Shown here one piece after another: positions 1-9,493 of a DNA stretch of 64,000 bases; the first letter of the stretch is position 1, and each line of letters begins with the position of its first letter. The stretch comes from Hydrocarboniphaga effusa AP103 (GTDB taxonomy: Bacteria; Pseudomonadota; Gammaproteobacteria; Nevskiales; Nevskiaceae), in NCBI RefSeq assembly GCF_000271305.1, contig NZ_AKGD01000002.1:558001-622000 (forward strand), read 5' to 3'. The position numbers and the translations under genes were made by a program. The notes beneath the pieces were generated by a model. That model was not told the origin of the DNA and did not search any database. It saw only the letters and a list, made by a program, of their open reading frames with translations.

Positions 1-549
1 ATTCCGCACGCGATCAAGAACGATAAGGTCTACGCCTACGCGCTGCGCGACGTGCACGAGCCCGACAAGGCCGGCTACTGGCGCGACGTCGGCACCATCG
101 ACGCGTACTGGAAGGCCAACCTCGAGCTCTGCGACGTGGTGCCCGAGCTCAACCTCTATGACGAGGACTGGCCGATCTGGACGCACCAGAAGCAGACCCC
201 GCCGGCCAAGTTCGTATTCGACGAAGAGGACATGCGCGGCTACGCGGTCAGCTCGATGGTCTCGGGCGGCGCGATCGTCTCGGGCGCCCAGGTCAAGAAC
301 TCGGTGCTGTTCACCAACGTCATCGTCGAACGCGGCAGCGTGGTCGAGGAGGCCGTGGTGCTGCCCAAGGTCAAGATCGGCCCCAACTGCAGGATCCGCA
401 AGGCCGTCATCGACGAAGGCTGCGTGATTCCGGAAGGCACGGTGATCGGCTACGACGCCGAGGCCGACCGCAAGGCGTACACGATGTCGGCGGGTGGCGT
501 GGTACTCGTCACGCCCGAAATGCTCGGACAGCCGCACATGGTGCGCTGA
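1..549 (+). CDS. glgC: Glucose-1-phosphate adenylyltransferase, C-terminal part (5' end outside window)
   Basis: This is the last 182 residues of ADP-glucose pyrophosphorylase, which makes ADP-glucose from glucose-1-phosphate and ATP, the committed step of bacterial glycogen synthesis in the cytoplasm. The open frame runs in from the window edge, so the N-terminal nucleotidyltransferase domain and true start are not seen. What is visible is the GlgC-typical stretch GYWRDVGTIDAYWKANL followed by the left-handed beta-helix domain (GGAIVSGAQVKNSV, then VVLPKVKIGPNCRIRKAV), which carries allosteric and oligomer contacts in this family. It ends in a TGA just before a strong hairpin terminator and converges on the phytase gene. 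Base composition matches the surroundings. The partner glycogen synthase gene is probably upstream but cannot be checked. Confidence 0.93.
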   Translation: MPHAIKNDKVYAYALRDVHEPDKAGYWRDVGTIDAYWKANLELCDVVPELNLYDEDWPIWTHQKQTPPAKFVFDEEDMRGYAVSSMVSGGAIVSGAQVKNSVLFTNVIVERGSVVEEAVVLPKVKIGPNCRIRKAVIDEGCVIPEGTVIGYDAEADRKAYTMSAGGVVLVTPEMLGQPHMVR

Positions 550-569
550 GCCGCCTGCGCTCTGCGCAT

Positions 570-604
570 CGAGAAAGTCCGCCATCGGCGGGCTTTCTCG
601 TTTC
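570..604. terminator. Bidirectional hairpin terminator between glgC and the phytase gene
   Basis: Fourteen bases starting CGAGAAAG at 570 pair with the complementary arm ending CTTTCTCG at 600 (one G-T pair, loop ATC), followed by a short T run on the + strand. It lies between convergent stop codons and slightly overlaps the phytase stop, so it can serve both transcripts. Confidence 0.75.
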
Positions 605-1688
605 AGCGCGCGGGCTCCATCTCGAGCCGCAGGCCCTGCACGACATCCACCCAGGACAGCAGCTTGAAGTTCTGCGCCTCGGGCGCGTTGTCTCCGTCCT
701 GGGCGATGAACAGGCCTTGCGGGAAATCCGGGCCGAAATCGCCGAGCGCGAGCTCGATGCCATCGGTTTCCGAGGTGCCGTCGACGCCCTTGCCGTTGTC
801 CGTGATCCGGAAGCGGCCGACCGGCGCGCCGTCTTCGAGCGCATAGACCGCGTATGACGAATCGCCCTGGCTCGATGCGACCAGATAGCCGCCGCGCTCG
901 CCGACTGGCGCGAGCGCCAGGCCTTCGACATCGTCGACGAGCACGCGCTTGTCGACTTTCGCGAAAGGCTCGCCGCGGGTCGCGCCAGTGGGGCTCGCAT
1001 CGAAGCGCCAGATGCCGACGTCTTCTTCGCCGACGTAGAGCATGCCCGTGCGATCGTCGACGACGCAGCCTTCGGACTGGCTCGCGAGCTGCAGTTCGCG
1101 CACCACGCTCGCGGCCGGCTGCGCGGCGGAGACATCGACCCGCAATTGAATGATGCGACCGCTCTTCTCGACCACGAACGCGAACAGCGCGCGATCGTTC
1201 GCACGCCGGTACAGGCAGAGCCCATAGGCTTCGCCGTTGCCCGCCGGCAGATTCGCAAGCTCCGTGAGTTTCTCGGTCTGCGGAGACAGCGCATAGAGCG
1301 CGAGCCTGGAATGCGTTTCGTCCGCGCGATCGCTCGCGGCGACGAGCACCGCATCGGCGCCGGCGATCTTGACGTCGCCGCGCAGATCGACGTTGTTGAG
1401 CCGCGACGAAGGCGCGAAGTCGCGCACCTGTCCATCGAGCCCGTAGACGTAGAGCCCGGCCTTCTTGTCGGTGGCGACGATCAGGCTCCTCGACGGATCG
1501 GCGGCGTTGCGCCAGATCGCCGGATCGTCGGCCGCGTCGTCGTGGGTCTTGACCGCGACGGTCTCGCGCACGGCGCCGATGCTCACGGTGCCCGCGATGG
1601 GCTCGATCGGGCCGCCGCTCGCGCAGGCGTAAAGTCCCAGGCTCAGCAGGGCCGACGGCAAGGCGCGCAGTGCAAACGAGGCGTTCAT
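603..1688 (-). CDS. Beta-propeller phytase (3-phytase), lipoprotein
   Basis: A 361-residue calcium-dependent beta-propeller phytase, which removes phosphate from phytate outside the inner membrane. The start at 1688 gives a signal peptide ending in a lipobox-like LYAC with the lipid cysteine at residue 22; a longer in-frame start at 1742 lies inside the upstream receptor gene and is rejected. Family marks are the THDDAADDPAIW stretch near residues 48-59, the following VATDKKAGLYVYGLDG, and the later EGCVVDDRTGMLYVGEED. Only 2 bp separate it from the TonB-dependent receptor gene upstream, so the two are almost certainly co-transcribed. Phytase genes next to TonB receptors are a known arrangement in Xanthomonas- and Caulobacter-like bacteria and suggest phytate scavenging. 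Confidence 0.88.
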   Translation of the reverse strand: MNASFALRALPSALLSLGLYACASGGPIEPIAGTVSIGAVRETVAVKTHDDAADDPAIWRNAADPSRSLIVATDKKAGLYVYGLDGQVRDFAPSSRLNNVDLRGDVKIAGADAVLVAASDRADETHSRLALYALSPQTEKLTELANLPAGNGEAYGLCLYRRANDRALFAFVVEKSGRIIQLRVDVSAAQPAASVVRELQLASQSEGCVVDDRTGMLYVGEEDVGIWRFDASPTGATRGEPFAKVDKRVLVDDVEGLALAPVGERGGYLVASSQGDSSYAVYALEDGAPVGRFRITDNGKGVDGTSETDGIELALGDFGPDFPQGLFIAQDGDNAPEAQNFKLLSWVDVVQGLRLEMEPAR

Positions 1689-1690
1689 GC

Positions 1691-4513
1691 TCACTGTCCT
1701 TCCGCGGCGAAGCTGAAGCGCAGGCCGGCCTTGGCTGTCCACGAGTATTCCTCGAACTGCGAGAGGCGATCGCCACCGGCCGCGGTGCCGCGATAGGCGG
1801 CGCGGAACGGCTCGTCGCTCAGGTTGATGCCTTCGGCGAAAACCTGCAGCTGCGGCGTGATGCGATAGCGCGCGGTCAGATCGTACTGCAGGTGGCTCAG
1901 CACCCAGCGATCCTCGTCCGCGCCCGGAGACACTTCGTCGAGGTATTCGCTGCGATGCGTCGCCGCCAGACGCAGGCTGAAGCCGTGCTTCTCGTAGCCG
2001 AGCATGGCGTTGTAGACGGTCTTCGAGGTGCCCGGCAGCGCAATCTTGCGCTGGCCGTCTTCGGTATTGAACCGGCCTTCGGAATCGACGTAGGTGTAGT
2101 TCGCACCGACCAGCAATCCATCGAACGGCGCAGGCAGGAAGTCGAGCGCCTGCTGGTAGTTGAGCTCGACGCCGAATACCGTTGCCTTGTCGCCGTTGTC
2201 CGGCCGGCTCAGCTCATCGACGGGCGTGCCGTCATAGACAGTATCGCTGGCGTAGGTGGTGACGATGAAATCGTCGATCTGCTTGTAGAACGGTCCGACC
2301 TGCAGCACCGCGTTGCGGCCGAAATACCATTCGGCGGACAGATCGTAGTTCCAGGCCTTGTACGGATCGAGATCGGGATTGCCGAGTTCGGCCTCGTCGT
2401 TCTGCTCGACGAGGAAGCGCGGCGCCAGATCGGCCAGGTTCGGACGCACGAGGCTGCGGTAGACGCCGGCGCGCAGCACCACCTCGTCGCTCGCGTCGAA
2501 GCGGAGATTCAGGCTCGGCAGCACGTCGGTATAGCGGCGATCGCGCTTCTGCTCGGTTACGCTGACCTCGTCGTCTTCGGAGCGCTCGACCAGATTGCCG
2601 CGGATGTCGTCGCGCGTGTGCTCCACGCGCACGCCACCGACGAGCTTCCACTGCTGGGCGTCGAAGCTGCCCATGACGTAACCCGCGTAGATGTCCTCGC
2701 CGACCTTGTAGTCGGAGGAGTTCGAATCGAAGGCGCTGTCGGCTTCGTTGAGCACGAGATTGGCGCGATTGGCATTGAAGTAGCTGCGTGCGGCCGAATG
2801 CGCGACCGTGGGATTGATGCTCGCGAGCGCGTAGTCGACGCTCGTCTCGAGTCCGGCCAGCGTCGGCTTGTCGCCATCGACGACATCGTCGTAAGCATAG
2901 AGCCGCAAGTCGTAGGACTTGTCGCGGCTGCGCAGCTTGCCGCCGACCTTGAGCTGGGCGGTTCCGGCATCGAGATTGAAATCGCGCGCGATGTCGAAGC
3001 GCAGGCTGTTCTCGCGATCGACGCTCTTGCCGTGGTTGAGCTCGAACTTGTCGAACTCGTACTCCGCGGCATCGTTGAACAGCGCGGGGTCGGAAACGCC
3101 GAAGCCCGGCTTCAGGCCGTTGAGCCCGTTCGTCGTGACCGTCAGTTCGCCGGCGTCCTTGAAGTCGCGCTTGAAGTTCGAGTAGAGCGCGTTCGGCTCC
3201 TTCTCGTGTGCGCGCGAAGTGCTGGCCATGTAGTCGAACGTCCACGGACCCTTGTACGTCTTGCCGCCGGCGACGATCGAGTAGACGTCCTGCGTCTCCT
3301 TGCGATCCTTCATCTCGCGCTCGGCGCTGATCTCTCGTTCCTGGTCTTCATCGGAGGCGAATTCCGCGCTGCTGGCATCGCCGCCGACAGGATCGCCATC
3401 GAAGCCGAGAACCAGCCGCGAGCGATACTCCTGATCCTCGAAGGACGACACCAGCCCGCGCAGATACAAGTCGGTGCTCTCGCTTGCACGATAGTCGAGC
3501 GAGAGCGAGCCGCTGAGGCGCTTGCGGGTGACGTCGTAGTTGCGAAAATCAAACTCGTCCGCGTACGCGACACCGTCATCGGTCTGGTCCCAGCCGCTGG
3601 CTTCGACGCCTTCGGAGCCGAAGCGGCGATCGTAGTACGACAGGCCCGCAGCCACGCCGAGCCTGCCGCCGTAGACGTCGGAGAAATTCACCGAAGCCTT
3701 GGGCGACCACTGATCGGTCTGTTCGTTGTAGGCGCCTTCGACGGTGGCGCCGAAGAAACGGCCCTTGCGATCGAAAGCGCTGGTGGTGTTGATTTCGACC
3801 GAGCCGCCGATGGTGTCGCCGTCCATGTCCGGCGTGAGCGTCTTCTTGATCTCGATCGACTCGATCTGGTCGGACGAGATCGTGTCGAGCGGCATCGAGC
3901 GGTTGTCGGATTCGGGCGAGGGCACGCGCGCACCATTGACGGACACCGCGTTGAGGTTCGGGTCGAGGCCGCGCAGGACGATGAAGCGGCCTTCTCCCTG
4001 ATCGTTCTGCACCGACATGCCCGGCACGCGGCGCAGCGATTCGGCGACGTTCTGGTCCGGGAACTGGCCGATGCCGTCGCGCGTGAGCACGCTCTGCACG
4101 CCGTCGGCCGCACGCTGGCGCGACAGCGCGCTGGCCTGGTTGGCGAACTGGCCGACGACGAGAATCTCGTCGACCGCGCCGATCTGGATATTCGCCTCGG
4201 TCGATGCGTCGCCGCCGATGTCGATCGGCAGTTCGACCGGATCGGCGCCGACGTAATTCGCGCGCAGCACGAAATGGCCGTTCGGCACGTCGGCGAAGCG
4301 GAAGCGCCCGTCGGGGCCCGATTGCGTGCGGCGACCGAGCTCGACGATCTCGATCTCGGCGCTGCGCAGCGATTTGACTCCGCTGGCGTCGCTCACGCGG
4401 CCGACGAGTTCGCCGGCGCTCGCGCTTGCGGACAGCACGCACCACACCGCGCCCGACGCCATGACCAGACGGCGTGGGTGCTTGGTCGACACTTCCATTT
4501 TGCGTATCCCCAT
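1691..4513 (-). CDS. TonB-dependent receptor, carboxypeptidase-regulatory-like N-terminus
   Basis: An outer-membrane active transporter of about 940 residues. After a signal peptide (VMASGAVWCVLSASASAG) there is a carboxypeptidase-regulatory-like domain at roughly residues 34-105, a TonB-box/plug start around DEILVVGQFANQ, a plug domain containing RRVPGMSVQNDQGEGRF and FIVLRGLDPNLNAVSVNG, and a long C-terminal beta-barrel. The length and plug sequence fit the large Xanthomonas/Caulobacter receptor subfamily. The annotated start is at 4513, but an ATG at 4498 (MEVSTKH) has a GGGGA about eight bases upstream and may be the real one. It is the first gene of a two-gene unit with the phytase, so phytate or its inositol-phosphate products are the likely substrate (inference from context only). 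Confidence 0.92.
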   Translation of the reverse strand: MGIRKMEVSTKHPRRLVMASGAVWCVLSASASAGELVGRVSDASGVKSLRSAEIEIVELGRRTQSGPDGRFRFADVPNGHFVLRANYVGADPVELPIDIGGDASTEANIQIGAVDEILVVGQFANQASALSRQRAADGVQSVLTRDGIGQFPDQNVAESLRRVPGMSVQNDQGEGRFIVLRGLDPNLNAVSVNGARVPSPESDNRSMPLDTISSDQIESIEIKKTLTPDMDGDTIGGSVEINTTSAFDRKGRFFGATVEGAYNEQTDQWSPKASVNFSDVYGGRLGVAAGLSYYDRRFGSEGVEASGWDQTDDGVAYADEFDFRNYDVTRKRLSGSLSLDYRASESTDLYLRGLVSSFEDQEYRSRLVLGFDGDPVGGDASSAEFASDEDQEREISAEREMKDRKETQDVYSIVAGGKTYKGPWTFDYMASTSRAHEKEPNALYSNFKRDFKDAGELTVTTNGLNGLKPGFGVSDPALFNDAAEYEFDKFELNHGKSVDRENSLRFDIARDFNLDAGTAQLKVGGKLRSRDKSYDLRLYAYDDVVDGDKPTLAGLETSVDYALASINPTVAHSAARSYFNANRANLVLNEADSAFDSNSSDYKVGEDIYAGYVMGSFDAQQWKLVGGVRVEHTRDDIRGNLVERSEDDEVSVTEQKRDRRYTDVLPSLNLRFDASDEVVLRAGVYRSLVRPNLADLAPRFLVEQNDEAELGNPDLDPYKAWNYDLSAEWYFGRNAVLQVGPFYKQIDDFIVTTYASDTVYDGTPVDELSRPDNGDKATVFGVELNYQQALDFLPAPFDGLLVGANYTYVDSEGRFNTEDGQRKIALPGTSKTVYNAMLGYEKHGFSLRLAATHRSEYLDEVSPGADEDRWVLSHLQYDLTARYRITPQLQVFAEGINLSDEPFRAAYRGTAAGGDRLSQFEEYSWTAKAGLRFSFAAEGQ

Positions 4514-4670
4514 GATCGAGACGATCGAAGGGCGCGCAGGCTAGGGAGCGCCTGTGTCAGTTCAATAAAGCGCGCGTGTCAGTTCGATGACGCGCAATGG
4601 CGACAGGGACTTGGGCGATGCGACGACGTCTCCGCTGCCGCGGTGTTCGGCTGAAGCTGGCGGCGGCCGC

Positions 4671-5015
4671 TCAGGCCGCCAGGCGGCGCGTGTCGGCCAG
4701 GCCCGGCAGCAGCGGCGGCATGAGCTCGTGCGGCGCGGCGGATTCGGCTTCGATCGGCGCCGGCAGGCTGCGGATGCAGTGTTCGCCGACGCTGCCGAGG
4801 TAGCAGTAGTAGTCGTCTTCGACGAGCAGGGTCACGAAGGCCTTGGCGCTCTCGAAGCGATCGATCGCCCGGTACAGCGCCTCCTCGGCAAGGCCTTGCT
4901 GGCGCCAGTCGCGTTCGAGGTCCGACAGGCGCAGACGGCTGCCGGCGCGCACCACCGCATGACGCTGAAAAATTCTCAGGATCGTCAGTTCGGACACAAT
5001 CTGGTGATACAGCAT
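4671..5015 (-). CDS. Small hypothetical protein, possibly winged-helix-like
   Basis: A 114-residue protein I do not recognise. I chose the start at 5015 (MLYHQIVSEL) because a GGAGG lies six bases upstream; a longer frame from 5039 lacks such a site. The N-terminal two thirds look like several helices (VSELTILRIFQ, RLRLSDLERDWRQ, EEALYRAIDRFE) followed by a beta-type stretch (FVTLLVEDDYYCYL), an order resembling small winged-helix DNA-binding proteins, but there is no diagnostic motif. The C-terminus is proline/alanine-rich. It stands alone, upstream of the TonB receptor and downstream of the ABC exporter, all on the same strand, with more than 150 bp on each side. Confidence 0.6.
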   Translation of the reverse strand: MLYHQIVSELTILRIFQRHAVVRAGSRLRLSDLERDWRQQGLAEEALYRAIDRFESAKAFVTLLVEDDYYCYLGSVGEHCIRSLPAPIEAESAAPHELMPPLLPGLADTRRLAA

Positions 5016-5184
5016 CGGCACCCTCCGGTTGGTGTTCACCGCTGCGTACCGAGCAACAGCGGTGCCGTTTTTTGCGCCTGCCGCATCGCAGCGGCCGCAT
5101 GCGGACGAACGGCGCGGCGTTCGGGGATAAGCGGTGTAAACCCGATTTCCCCTGTAGGCCGCGTCACATCGGGCGGCCCGCGTC

Positions 5185-5948
5185 TCAGACCTTGAGCCGG
5201 TATCCGGTCCGGAATATCCAGGCCAGCAGCACCAGGCACAGCAGCATGAAGGCTGCGGTCATGGTCAGGCTCAGGCCGATGCTCACGTCGGCCACGCCGT
5301 AGAAGCTCCAGCGGAATCCGTTGACGAGATAGACCACCGGGTTCAGCAGCGCCACCTTCTGCCAGAACGGCGGCAGCATGCTGATCGAGTAGAAGCTGCC
5401 GCCGAGGAAAGTCAGCGGCGTGACGATCAGCATCGGCACGATCTGCAGCTTCTCGAAACCGTCGGCCCAGACGCCGATGATGAAGCCGAACAGGCAGAAG
5501 GTCACCGAGATCAGCATCAGGAACAACACCATCCAGACCGGATGCTCGATGTGGTAGTCGACGAACAGGCGCGCGGTGGCGAGGATGATGAGCCCGAGCA
5601 TCATCGACTTGGTGGCGGCCGCGCCGACGTAGCCGAGCAGCGTCTCGACCATCGAGATCGGCGCCGACAGCACCTCGTAGATGGTGCCCGTGAACTTGGG
5701 CATGTAGATGCCGAAGCTCGCGTTGGAAATGCTCTCGGTCAGCACCGACAGCATGATCAGGCCCGGCACGATGAAGGCGCCGTAGCTGACGCCGTCGATG
5801 TTGGCCATGCGCGAGCCGATCGCCGAGCCGAACACGATGAAGTACAGCGAGGTGGAGATCACCGGCGTGGCCAGGCTCTGGCCGAGCGTGCGGAACCAGC
5901 GCGACAGCTCGAAGCGGTAGATCGCGCGGATGGCGTAGGTGTTGATGC

Positions 5949-5952
<4 letters not shown>
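5185..5952 (-). CDS. ABC-2 type transporter permease (YadH-like)
   Basis: A 255-residue inner-membrane permease with about six hydrophobic segments and the ABC-2 signature region near [19 protein letters not shown]. Sequence and length match the YadH family, whose export substrate is not firmly established. The start ATG at 5952 overlaps the stop codon of the ATPase gene by four bases (ATGA), a sign of translational coupling. The two genes form a half-transporter pair that would assemble as a 2+2 exporter. A tiny intergenic region follows, and no accessory gene is attached. Confidence 0.88.
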
Positions 5953-6911
<959 letters not shown>

Positions 6912-7143
6912 GCGGCTCCTTTTGTTCTTGCGCGGGCCGGTCGATCGCTCTGCCCGCTGGTCGGGGCTCTATGGAGACGATGCGGGCCGTTTAAAGGCCC
7001 GATCATACCCATGCTCGCCACGCCGGGCGCTCGCGGCGTGGCGTCAGCCGGCATGGAGGCCGAACGTCATAGGCCCTGCGGCGGATGGCGCCGGCCCGGA
7101 GGCAGGGCCCACACTTTTCGCTGCACAACAGCGGAGTGCGGCG

Positions 7144-9015
7144 ATGAAAGTTCGCGTGCCCATCGGGTCTTTGGTCTTGCTGCGCCGGCTCGGCATCGGA
7201 GCGGCCGCGGCCGTGCTCGCGGCCTGCGCGTCCAACCCCCAGGCGCCGGCCGACGAAGACTGCAACTGCGGCTCGTCGGCCCCGGCTTCGGCCAAGGCGG
7301 CCGCAGCCGCATCCGCTCCCGCGGCGGCCGGCAAGGCGGCCGCGAGCGCGGCCCCGCCGGCGGAGACCGGCGCGGCGGACCAGCCCCAGCCGTTCGAGAC
7401 GCGCTACGCCCGCTTCGAACCGGTGGCCTTCGCCGACGTGCCGGGCTGGAAGGACGACCCGCTGCACGAAGGCCTGGCGGCCTTTCGCCAGTCCTGCACC
7501 GCGCTGCGCAAGAAGCCGGTCTGGGGCGAGCTCTGCGAGCGCAGCGATGCGCTCGATACGGCGCAGCCGCTGGCCTGGCGCACGTTCTTCGAAAACAACT
7601 TCCGCGCCTGGTCGGTTCAGCAGCTCGATCGCACGCCGGACGGGCTCATCACCGGCTACTACGAGCCGCTGCTCAACGGCAGCCGCAACCCGAGCCCGCG
7701 ATTCGCGTATCCGGTCTACGGCACGCCGTCGGACCTGCTGTTCGTCGAGGCCAAGTCGCTCACGGGCTCCGGGCGCCAGTGGTTTCGCAACGACGATCGC
7801 CTGCTGATTCCGGCGGTGCCGGGCGCCAAGGGCGCGCGCGAATATCTGGTGCAGCTCGGCGATACCGAGCCCGGCATTCGCGACAAGAAATACCGCGTGC
7901 GGGTCGACGAAAGCGGCACGCCCGCGATCGTGCCGTACTGGTCGAGGCAGGAGATCGAGAAGCGCGAGCTGCGCGCTCCGGTGTTCGCCTGGGTCGACGA
8001 TCCGTATGCGCTCTACTCCTTGCAGGTGCAGGGCTCGGGCAAGATCAAGCTCACGAGCGGCGAAGTCGTTCGCGTGGGCTACGGCGAGCAGAACGGCTAT
8101 CCGTTCCTGCCGCGCGGCAAGCCCGAAGACGCGGTGCTCGTCGCGAGCGCGGCGAAGACGCGCGGCCTGCAGATCGCGTCGTCGTCTGTGTCGACGGCCA
8201 CAGCCGCGCCCGCCGGCGCCTCCGTAACGGCCCAGGACACGGCGCAGAACGCCGAGGTGGCCGACATCATCGCCAAGCTCAAGGGCAAGTCCTCGCCTGC
8301 TGCACGGACGGTGAGCGGTGCGCCGGCCGCTTCGGCTCCCCGGCCTGCGAAGCCCGCTGCTTCTGCGACTGCGAGCACCTCGAACAACGCGGGTGTTTCA
8401 CCCGAAGTGGCGGCGATGATCGCGGCGCTCAAGAAGCCGGGCTCGGCAGCGCCTGCGACGGCCTCGTTCGCGCCTGCTGCTTCATCGATGCCTGCTGCTG
8501 CGAATGCAGCGGCCACGGCGACATTTGATGCCGACACGGCGAGCCTGCCGGCGGCTGCCGCGCCGAGACTGAGTCAGCTCACCGATATTCCCGACCCGAG
8601 CTACGTGTTCTTCCGGCGCATTCCGGACGGCCCGCAAGGTCCCCTCGGCGCGCTCGGTGTCTCGCTGACGGCGGGCCGTTCGATCGCGGTCGATCCGCGC
8701 ACGACGCCGCTCGGCTACCCGGTGTTCCTGTCGACGGTGGGTGACGACGGTTCGCAGAAGCAGGGGCGGCTGATGTTCGCGCAGGACACCGGCGGTGCGA
8801 TTCGCGGGCCGGTGCGTGCGGATTTCTTCTGGGGTTTCGGGCCGCGGGCGGGATCGCAGGCGGCGGCGATGAAGGATGCGGGAAGGATGTGGTTGCTGTT
8901 GCCGAAGGATTTGCAGATTGCGGCGGCGGATCCGGTGCGGACGCGTGGGGTGGGGGGCGCGGTGCGGGTGGCGGAGTGTGTGGTGGCGGATGCGGATAAT
9001 TGTGTTGAGGAGTAG
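7144..9015 (+). CDS. mltA: Membrane-bound lytic murein transglycosylase A with a large low-complexity insert
   Basis: A 623-residue outer-membrane lipoprotein that cleaves peptidoglycan glycan strands to anhydro-muropeptides. The start at 7144 gives a signal peptide with lipobox LAAC (Cys28). The MltA domain begins near residue 85 (GYYEPLL and the YSLQVQGSGKI region), and the C-terminal 3D domain carries the QDTGGAIRG motif with the likely catalytic Asp548. E. coli MltA is about 365 residues; the extra length is an Ala/Pro/Ser-rich N-terminal linker plus an insert of about 140 residues (330-475) between GYGEQNGYPFLPRG and PSYVFFRR. The insert carries two copies of an EVAxxIAxLK motif (371-380 and 421-430). 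Codon usage shifts to G/T-ending codons in roughly the last 70 codons, approaching the downstream repeat element. Confidence 0.9.
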   Translation: MKVRVPIGSLVLLRRLGIGAAAAVLAACASNPQAPADEDCNCGSSAPASAKAAAAASAPAAAGKAAASAAPPAETGAADQPQPFETRYARFEPVAFADVPGWKDDPLHEGLAAFRQSCTALRKKPVWGELCERSDALDTAQPLAWRTFFENNFRAWSVQQLDRTPDGLITGYYEPLLNGSRNPSPRFAYPVYGTPSDLLFVEAKSLTGSGRQWFRNDDRLLIPAVPGAKGAREYLVQLGDTEPGIRDKKYRVRVDESGTPAIVPYWSRQEIEKRELRAPVFAWVDDPYALYSLQVQGSGKIKLTSGEVVRVGYGEQNGYPFLPRGKPEDAVLVASAAKTRGLQIASSSVSTATAAPAGASVTAQDTAQNAEVADIIAKLKGKSSPAARTVSGAPAASAPRPAKPAASATASTSNNAGVSPEVAAMIAALKKPGSAAPATASFAPAASSMPAAANAAATATFDADTASLPAAAAPRLSQLTDIPDPSYVFFRRIPDGPQGPLGALGVSLTAGRSIAVDPRTTPLGYPVFLSTVGDDGSQKQGRLMFAQDTGGAIRGPVRADFFWGFGPRAGSQAAAMKDAGRMWLLLPKDLQIAAADPVRTRGVGGAVRVAECVVADADNCVEE

Positions 9016-9044
9016 CGTCGTTCCACTCTGGGTGTGTTTGTGAT

Positions 9045-9373
9045 CTGAGAGCTTTTGACCTCGCCGGTCGGGCCTTACTTTCTTTGCTCCTGCAAAGAAA
9101 GTAAGCAAAGAAAGCAGGCCCCGAAGTCCGCGCCCGTTCGTCGTTCTCCCCGTGGTTCAATGGATAGAACGGTCGCCTCCTAAGCGACAGATACAGGTTC
9201 GATTCCTGTCGGGGGGACCAAGGATGTTGCGTCGAAGCGTCGCCCCGAGCACGTGAGCAGCGCAGGGGACTTTCGCGCAGCGAAAGTGCGTCACCAGGGC
9301 CTGCTTTCTTTGCCTACTTTCTTTGCAGGAGCAAAGAAAGTAGGGCCCGACCGGCGAGGTCAAAAGCCCTCAG
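9045..9373. repeat. Inverted-repeat element copy 1, enclosing tRNA-Arg
   Basis: The left arm (9045-9144) and right arm (9221-9373) are largely inverted copies: the left begins CTGAGAGCTTTTGACC and the right ends GGTCAAAAGCCCTCAG. Each arm carries an inner hairpin with a 13-bp stem (left arms 9075-9087 and 9092-9104, loop TCCT). The right arm also has a small hairpin, ACTTTCGC-GCA-GCGAAAGT. The tRNA-Arg gene sits exactly between the arms. This fills most of the 9016-9493 gene-free stretch; the remaining right flank is A/C-rich and holds the tssF promoter block. No transposase is present. Confidence 0.85.
9146..9220 (+). tRNA. tRNA-Arg, anticodon CCT
   Basis: The full cloverleaf is readable: acceptor 9146-9152 with 9210-9216, D-arm GTTC/GAAC, anticodon stem GTCGC/GCGAC with loop CTCCTAA (anticodon 9179-9181), T-arm ACAGG/CCTGT with TTCGATT, and an encoded 3' CCA. 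It decodes AGG. Position 1 is C and there is one U-G pair in the acceptor. The gene lies between the arms of an inverted-repeat element. Confidence 0.93.
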
Positions 9374-9429
9374 AGCCGCGCAGGCCCCACCGCGAAGCCA
9401 AACAAACAACGCACCACAAGTCATAGACC

Positions 9430-9468
9430 ATCCGTCGGATAGTGACCGACTCCCCGTCTTCCTAGACT
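9430..9468 (+). promoter_or_regulatory. Candidate T6SS promoter block upstream of tssF
   Basis: A perfect 11-bp palindrome (ATCCG-T-CGGAT, 9430-9440) is followed 22 nt later by TAGACT (9463-9468) and then TCGTCGCACCC. The same two blocks, at the same 22-nt spacing and nearly the same distance from the start codon, occur before tssB at 43141-43178. I infer a shared promoter/operator; which sigma factor or activator reads it is unknown. Confidence 0.5.
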
Positions 9469-9493
9469 CGTCGCACCCCAGAGCGCCGACGAC

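Noticed and set aside
1670..4654. A 994-codon + strand open frame opposite the TonB receptor
   Set aside because: Antisense shadow in high-GC DNA; no family resemblance, and the minus-strand receptor is unmistakable.
9028..9363. Short frames in the repeat arms with peptides such as YFLCSCKESK, recurring at 19.8, 33.1, 42.7 and 62.9 kb
   Set aside because: They recur because the DNA repeats; they span hairpins and tRNA genes and have no ribosome sites.
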